44,355 bases of DNA from NCBI GenBank assembly GCA_049421025.1, contig JBMSMG010000006.1, forward strand, positions 1 through 44,355, given 5' to 3'. The position numbers and the translations under genes were made by a program. The DNA comes from RGUW01 sp049421025 (GTDB lineage Bacteria > Cyanobacteriota > Cyanobacteriia > PCC-6307 > Cyanobiaceae). The notes under the pieces are model-generated. The model ran no database searches. It had not been told where the DNA came from and was given only the letters and a program-made list of their open reading frames with translations. Below, in pieces: positions 41,275 through 44,355 of the stretch (the first letter of the stretch is position 1; each line of letters opens with the position of its first letter).

Positions 41275-42632
41275 TTCCTAACAACTTCGACCTGATCGTT
41301 CTGGGAGCAGGCTCAGGTGGGCTGGCCGCCGCCAAACGGGCGGCCAGTTACGGCGCCCGCGTGGCGATTGTTGAAGGCGATCGGGTCGGTGGCACCTGTG
41401 TGATCCGCGGGTGCGTACCCAAAAAGCTGCTGGTGTACGGCTCGGCCTACAAGCAGCTGCTCGCTGATGCCGCCAGCTATGGCTGGCAGATCAGCGGAGT
41501 GAGCCACGACGCTGGCTCCCTGCTCGCGAGCGTGCGCGCCGAGGTCGATCGGCTCAACGATCTGCACCTTGGCTTTCTGGAAAAAGCCGGGGTAGAGCTG
41601 CTGCGCGGCTGGGGTCGCTTCAGCGATGCCCACACCATTGCCATTGCCGATGCAGCTGGCAATGAGCAACAGCTGCGCGGCGAACGCGTCTTGATTGCGG
41701 TGGGCGGGCGGCCGCACCGCCCGCAGATCCCCGGGGCCGAGCTGGGCTGGCTCAGTGACGACATGTTTGAGCTGACATCGTTGCCCGAACGCATGGTGGT
41801 TGTGGGTGCCGGATTCATCGCCTGCGAGTTTGCTTGCATCCTCAACAACCTCGGTGTGGGGGTGACACAGCTGGTGCGCGGCGATCATGTGCTGCGTGGC
41901 TTTGACCGCGAAGCCGCTGAGGCGGTGCAGGCGGCGATGCAGGCAAGCGGGATCGACATTCGCCTAGCCCACAGCCCAGCAGCCATCGAAGGTTGCCCCG
42001 GTGATCTCACCGTGGTGAGCCAAAGCGGCGAACGCATCGCCTGCGGCGGGGTGCTGCTGGCCACGGGCCGCAGGCCCTTTGTCGAGGGGCTCAACCTCGA
42101 AGCGGCCGGCGTGGCACTGGCGGGACACCGCATCCCGGTCAACGCCCAGCAGCAAACCAACATCGCTCACATCTACGCGGTCGGAGACGTCACCGACCGA
42201 ATCAATCTGACGCCGGTCGCCATTGACGAAGGGCGCGCCTTTGCCGACTCGCTCTACGGCAATAAACCCCGCCAGGTCGACCACAACCTGGTGGCGTGTG
42301 CCGTGTTCAGCCAACCCGAACTCAGCAGTGTGGGCCTCAGTGAGGAGGAGGCAATCGAGCGCTACGGCGCTGAACAGATCCGCATCCACCGGGCGCGCTT
42401 CCGGCCCATGAGCCAGGCCCTGCCCAAACGCGATCCCAAAGTGCTGCTCAAGTTGATCGTGCGGCAGAGCGATAGCCGCGTGCTTGGCTGCCACATGGTC
42501 GGCGACCATGCTGCCGAAATCGTTCAGATGGCTGCCGTCGCGATCGGCATGGGAGCCACCAAGGCCGATTTCGACCGAACCATGGCGCTGCACCCTACGG
42601 TTGCCGAAGAATTTGTGACCATGCCGAACTGA
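41271..42632 (+). CDS. gor: Glutathione reductase
   Basis: A 453-residue FAD enzyme that regenerates glutathione with NADPH. VLGAGSGGLAAAKRA binds FAD; GGTCVIRGCVPKK carries the redox disulfide Cys43/Cys48; VVGAGFIACEFACIL is the NADPH fold; the C-terminal HPTVAEEFVT gives the catalytic His and Glu of the partner chain. Start GTG 41271 overlaps the DUF302 stop. Its placement next to a glutathione-persulfide oxidising enzyme suggests supply of GSH for sulfur detoxification. Confidence 0.93.
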   Translation: MIPNNFDLIVLGAGSGGLAAAKRAASYGARVAIVEGDRVGGTCVIRGCVPKKLLVYGSAYKQLLADAASYGWQISGVSHDAGSLLASVRAEVDRLNDLHLGFLEKAGVELLRGWGRFSDAHTIAIADAAGNEQQLRGERVLIAVGGRPHRPQIPGAELGWLSDDMFELTSLPERMVVVGAGFIACEFACILNNLGVGVTQLVRGDHVLRGFDREAAEAVQAAMQASGIDIRLAHSPAAIEGCPGDLTVVSQSGERIACGGVLLATGRRPFVEGLNLEAAGVALAGHRIPVNAQQQTNIAHIYAVGDVTDRINLTPVAIDEGRAFADSLYGNKPRQVDHNLVACAVFSQPELSSVGLSEEEAIERYGAEQIRIHRARFRPMSQALPKRDPKVLLKLIVRQSDSRVLGCHMVGDHAAEIVQMAAVAIGMGATKADFDRTMALHPTVAEEFVTMPN

Positions 42633-43168
42633 TGGCGCGGCCCTATCAACCGTCGCTGCTGCGCTCGCTGCATGCACTGACTGCGTTGGGGGTCAGCGCA
42701 GCCTGGATCAGCGGAGCTCTGGTGTGGCTGACGGCCGATCGCCGCGGACTACCGCTGCAGTGGAGTTGGTTGCAGGACAGCGGCGGCGATTGGATCGACA
42801 TCCATGGCACAGCCGGTGTGGTGCTGCTGCCGATTGCGGTGATGTTTGGAGCCTATGCCCTGAGCCTGGGCCGGACGCGGCTACGGCGCGCCGCTAATGC
42901 CTTGCCGCTGGTTGCCCTGGCCCTGGCGATCGGCAGCGGCAAGCTCATGAATGAACACTGGCTGCGTGAAGGGGTGCTGGATCATCCTGTCTACGCCGTG
43001 CATCTGCTGGCCTGGGTGCTGCTCACACTGAGTGTGATCGCACACCTATGCGGTGCCATCGCGTTGGGCGGCCAGCCGCTGCTGCGCTCGATGTTCAGAC
43101 TTGAGCTACGTCACAACGATCTGCCCGGTCATTGGCTGGAGCAGATCAAGCGTCACGTTCGCAACTGA
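42632..43168 (+). CDS. Cytochrome b561-like four-helix membrane protein
   Basis: A 178-residue protein with four helices and well-placed histidines: His14 (LRSLHALTAL), His58 (DIHGTAGVV), His124 (AVHLLAWVL) and His138 (SVIAHLCGAI). These could hold two b haems as in bacterial b561/Ni-hydrogenase cytochrome b families. The start overlaps the gor stop (TGATG), making it the last gene of the operon. It might pass electrons between the quinone pool and a thiol system; this is inference. Confidence 0.75.
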   Translation: MARPYQPSLLRSLHALTALGVSAAWISGALVWLTADRRGLPLQWSWLQDSGGDWIDIHGTAGVVLLPIAVMFGAYALSLGRTRLRRAANALPLVALALAIGSGKLMNEHWLREGVLDHPVYAVHLLAWVLLTLSVIAHLCGAIALGGQPLLRSMFRLELRHNDLPGHWLEQIKRHVRN

Positions 43169-43196
43169 GACGCCAGCGCCACGGCGGCCTCGCGGT

Positions 43197-43925
43197 TCAA
43201 CCCATGCACAGCCATTGCTCAGCCTCGCCAAGGTGATCGCTGTCGAAGTAACGGGTGCGCGCATTGACAAAGCGGGTCAGCAGGCGCTGGGCGGCGTGCT
43301 GCCAGCGCTGCGAGCCGATGACGGCCACCAGCCTCGGCAGGGTGCGGTAGTCCCGAATCAACGCGAGGTGCTGCGACAGGGCCCCCAGACCAAGCCACCC
43401 ATCGAACTGGCGCAAGTCCAGCAGCAGGCGAACCGGCTGCTTCTGGTGGCTGAACACCTGGGCCAGGTCGTCGTCGATGCGGCTGTAGGCCTCGGCATCG
43501 AGCCGGCCGATCATTTCGATCGTCACCACCTCACCGCGTTGATCAAGGTGGATCGTGCCAAGCGATTCACTGAGCCAGCGGCGCGCCTGGTCGCTCTCGC
43601 CTTCATTAAACAGGCGGATCGGGCAAGGGAACACCAGGCCAAGAGCGCGCACCGCCTGGCGCAGCCAAGGCACATCGCTGAGTACGGCCAACCGCTCAAA
43701 GCCATCCCAGTGACGCAACCCCAGGGTCGTGTCATCCCAGGCGGCTTCGAGTGTGTAGCCCTGAAAGGCCGGGCCGAACTCCAGCAGAGCCTTGATGCGC
43801 CCGTGTTGATCAATCGCCCGATCAATGGCGGGCACGAGCACCGTGTCGTAGTCGCGGCCGCTCACCTCGCCGCTGAATGAAAAGCCGAGCGTTCCAGCCG
43901 GCAGATCCTCCATCAGCGTGATCAT
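43197..43925 (-). CDS. Two-domain SpoIIAA-like (STAS-related) protein
   Basis: A 242-residue protein made of two similar SpoIIAA-like halves: LPAGTLGFSFSGEVSGRDYD with KALLEFGPAFQGYTLEAAWDD in the first, and EVVTIEMIGRLDAEAYSRID with RLLLDLRQFDGWLGLGAL in the second. Each ends with an FERLAVLSD- or PRLVAVIGS-type strand. These domains may bind lipid-like ligands, but no activity is known. ATG 43925 (MITLMEDLPAG) is chosen; ATG 43934 is possible. Confidence 0.8.
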   Translation of the reverse strand: MITLMEDLPAGTLGFSFSGEVSGRDYDTVLVPAIDRAIDQHGRIKALLEFGPAFQGYTLEAAWDDTTLGLRHWDGFERLAVLSDVPWLRQAVRALGLVFPCPIRLFNEGESDQARRWLSESLGTIHLDQRGEVVTIEMIGRLDAEAYSRIDDDLAQVFSHQKQPVRLLLDLRQFDGWLGLGALSQHLALIRDYRTLPRLVAVIGSQRWQHAAQRLLTRFVNARTRYFDSDHLGEAEQWLCMG

Positions 43926-44023
43926 CGCGGCCATCAACAGGACATGACGAGCCTGATGACCTCAGAGCAAAAGCAGGCTCTGGTGCTGACGATGCGCCGC
44001 CACAATGCAGCGTTACCGCTACC

Positions 44024-44355
44024 TCAGCGCAGGGCTTCGAGTTGACCGCTGCCATGCAGCTCGGCCAGTTCGGCATACCCGCCGACCAACACACCATCGA
44101 TGTGGACCTGGGGCACAGGCAGGCCAGCTTGCGGTTCAACCAGGCGGTGGGCGATCCCCAGGGTTCTCAGCAACCGCAGGGCACGGCGCGAATAGGGGCA
44201 GCCGGGCGCCACAGCAAGCGCAACGCGCGGCTCATGGCTGCTTGCGGTGATGCTGGCAGTAGCGGTGGCGGTGGAGTTGGCGGTGGGGTTGGCGGAGGCG
44301 GTGGCGGCACCTGTAGCGAAGGCAGGCTGAGCGGGTGAGCCCTCAAGGCAGCCCA
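44024..44355 (-). CDS. Glutaredoxin-domain protein, C-terminal part (runs off window)
   Basis: The last 70 residues are a glutaredoxin fold: VALAVAPGCPYSRRALRLL with the CPYS active site, then GLPVPQVHIDGVLVGGYAEL, whose cis-Pro region reads PVPQVHIDG. The only in-frame start within the window, GTG 44212, would delete the first beta strand. The frame stays open to the window edge through an Ala/Thr/Ser/Asn-rich linker. The real start is therefore probably outside, and the glutaredoxin may be fused to another domain or a long disordered tail. Confidence 0.7.
   Translation of the reverse strand, partial: GCLEGSPAQPAFATGAATASANPTANSTATATASITASSHEPRVALAVAPGCPYSRRALRLLRTLGIAHRLVEPQAGLPVPQVHIDGVLVGGYAELAELHGSGQLEALR
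44258..44315. repeat. Short GGCGGT/GGAGTT-type low-complexity repeat
   Basis: A degenerate six-base repeat (GGY GGN units) that on the minus strand encodes an Ala/Thr/Ser/Asn-rich linker before the glutaredoxin domain. It is likely to be slippage-prone. Confidence 0.6.

Noticed and set aside
43949..43980. GAGCCTG/CAGGCTC inverted repeat downstream of the glutaredoxin gene
   Set aside because: An 18-base loop and no T-run after the stem; not convincing as a terminator.
1..44355. tRNA genes, CRISPR arrays, transposases and prophage genes
   Set aside because: I looked for T-loop-like GTTCGANTC segments in the spacers, regularly spaced repeats and transposase-like motifs and found none that hold up.

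Overview
The window comes from a cyanobacterium, most likely a GC-rich picocyanobacterium of the Cyanobium/Synechococcus type. It carries phycobilisome genes (pcyA, apcF), photosystem II factor psb28, the chlorophyll-pathway regulator gun4, sipA and cyanobacterial-type glnA. Genes are dense, spacers are short and many starts and stops overlap. I see no rRNA, tRNA, CRISPR array, insertion sequence or prophage.

Layout. 1-1.4 kb: start of rpsB and a family 2 glycosyltransferase (minus strand). 1.4-5.3 kb: a minus-strand operon pcyA-devB-devC-devA plus a 51-residue basic protein, closed by a hairpin terminator. 5.3-7.9 kb: two M16 peptidase-family genes, one with a zinc site and one without. 7.9-13.1 kb: sipA, then bioY-lspA-FHA/penicillin-binding protein-GTPase as an overlapping plus-strand operon. 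13.1-16.8 kb: a PLP decarboxylase, tadA, an alanine-glyoxylate type aminotransferase and apcF. 17-18.6 kb: glnA with an NtcA-type promoter and a strong terminator. 18.6-22.6 kb: a methyltransferase, small conserved genes, an RsbW-like kinase, gun4 and mnmH. 22.6-25.1 kb: psb28 and two AI-2E-family membrane proteins. 25.1-31.05 kb: a minus-strand run rsmA-ispE-DUF3082-small ORF-pdhB-secD-secF-small ORF. 31.07-34.5 kb: small exported proteins, YraN, a lumenal pentapeptide protein, a glycolytic-type gap gene and a PilZ protein. 34.5-37.2 kb: an AT-richer stretch with a YqhA-like protein, two small ORFs and a mechanosensitive-type channel with a cyclic-nucleotide domain. 37.4 kb: a short SepF-like protein. 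37.8-43.2 kb: an ArsR-type regulator divergent from a tight operon of persulfide dioxygenase-rhodanese, rhodanese-DUF2892, TauE-type exporter, DUF302, glutathione reductase and a cytochrome b561-like protein. 43.2-44.35 kb: a two-domain SpoIIAA-like protein and the end of a glutaredoxin-containing gene that runs off the window.

The most coherent candidate system is the 37.8-43.2 kb cluster. Its parts fit a reactive-sulfur module: a sensor-repressor, oxidation of glutathione persulfide to sulfite, sulfur transfer, anion export, and regeneration of glutathione. Similar regulator/dioxygenase/exporter sets (BigR/SqrR type) are known in other bacteria. What may be new is the extended form with DUF302, glutathione reductase and a b561-like protein in a cyanobacterium. 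A palindrome lies exactly between the predicted -35 and -10 of this operon.

Smaller points of interest are the PcyA-DevBCA linkage, a hairpin that places the predicted rsmA start codon in its loop, a perfect 16-bp palindrome upstream of the methyltransferase, and several very small conserved-looking proteins inside operons.
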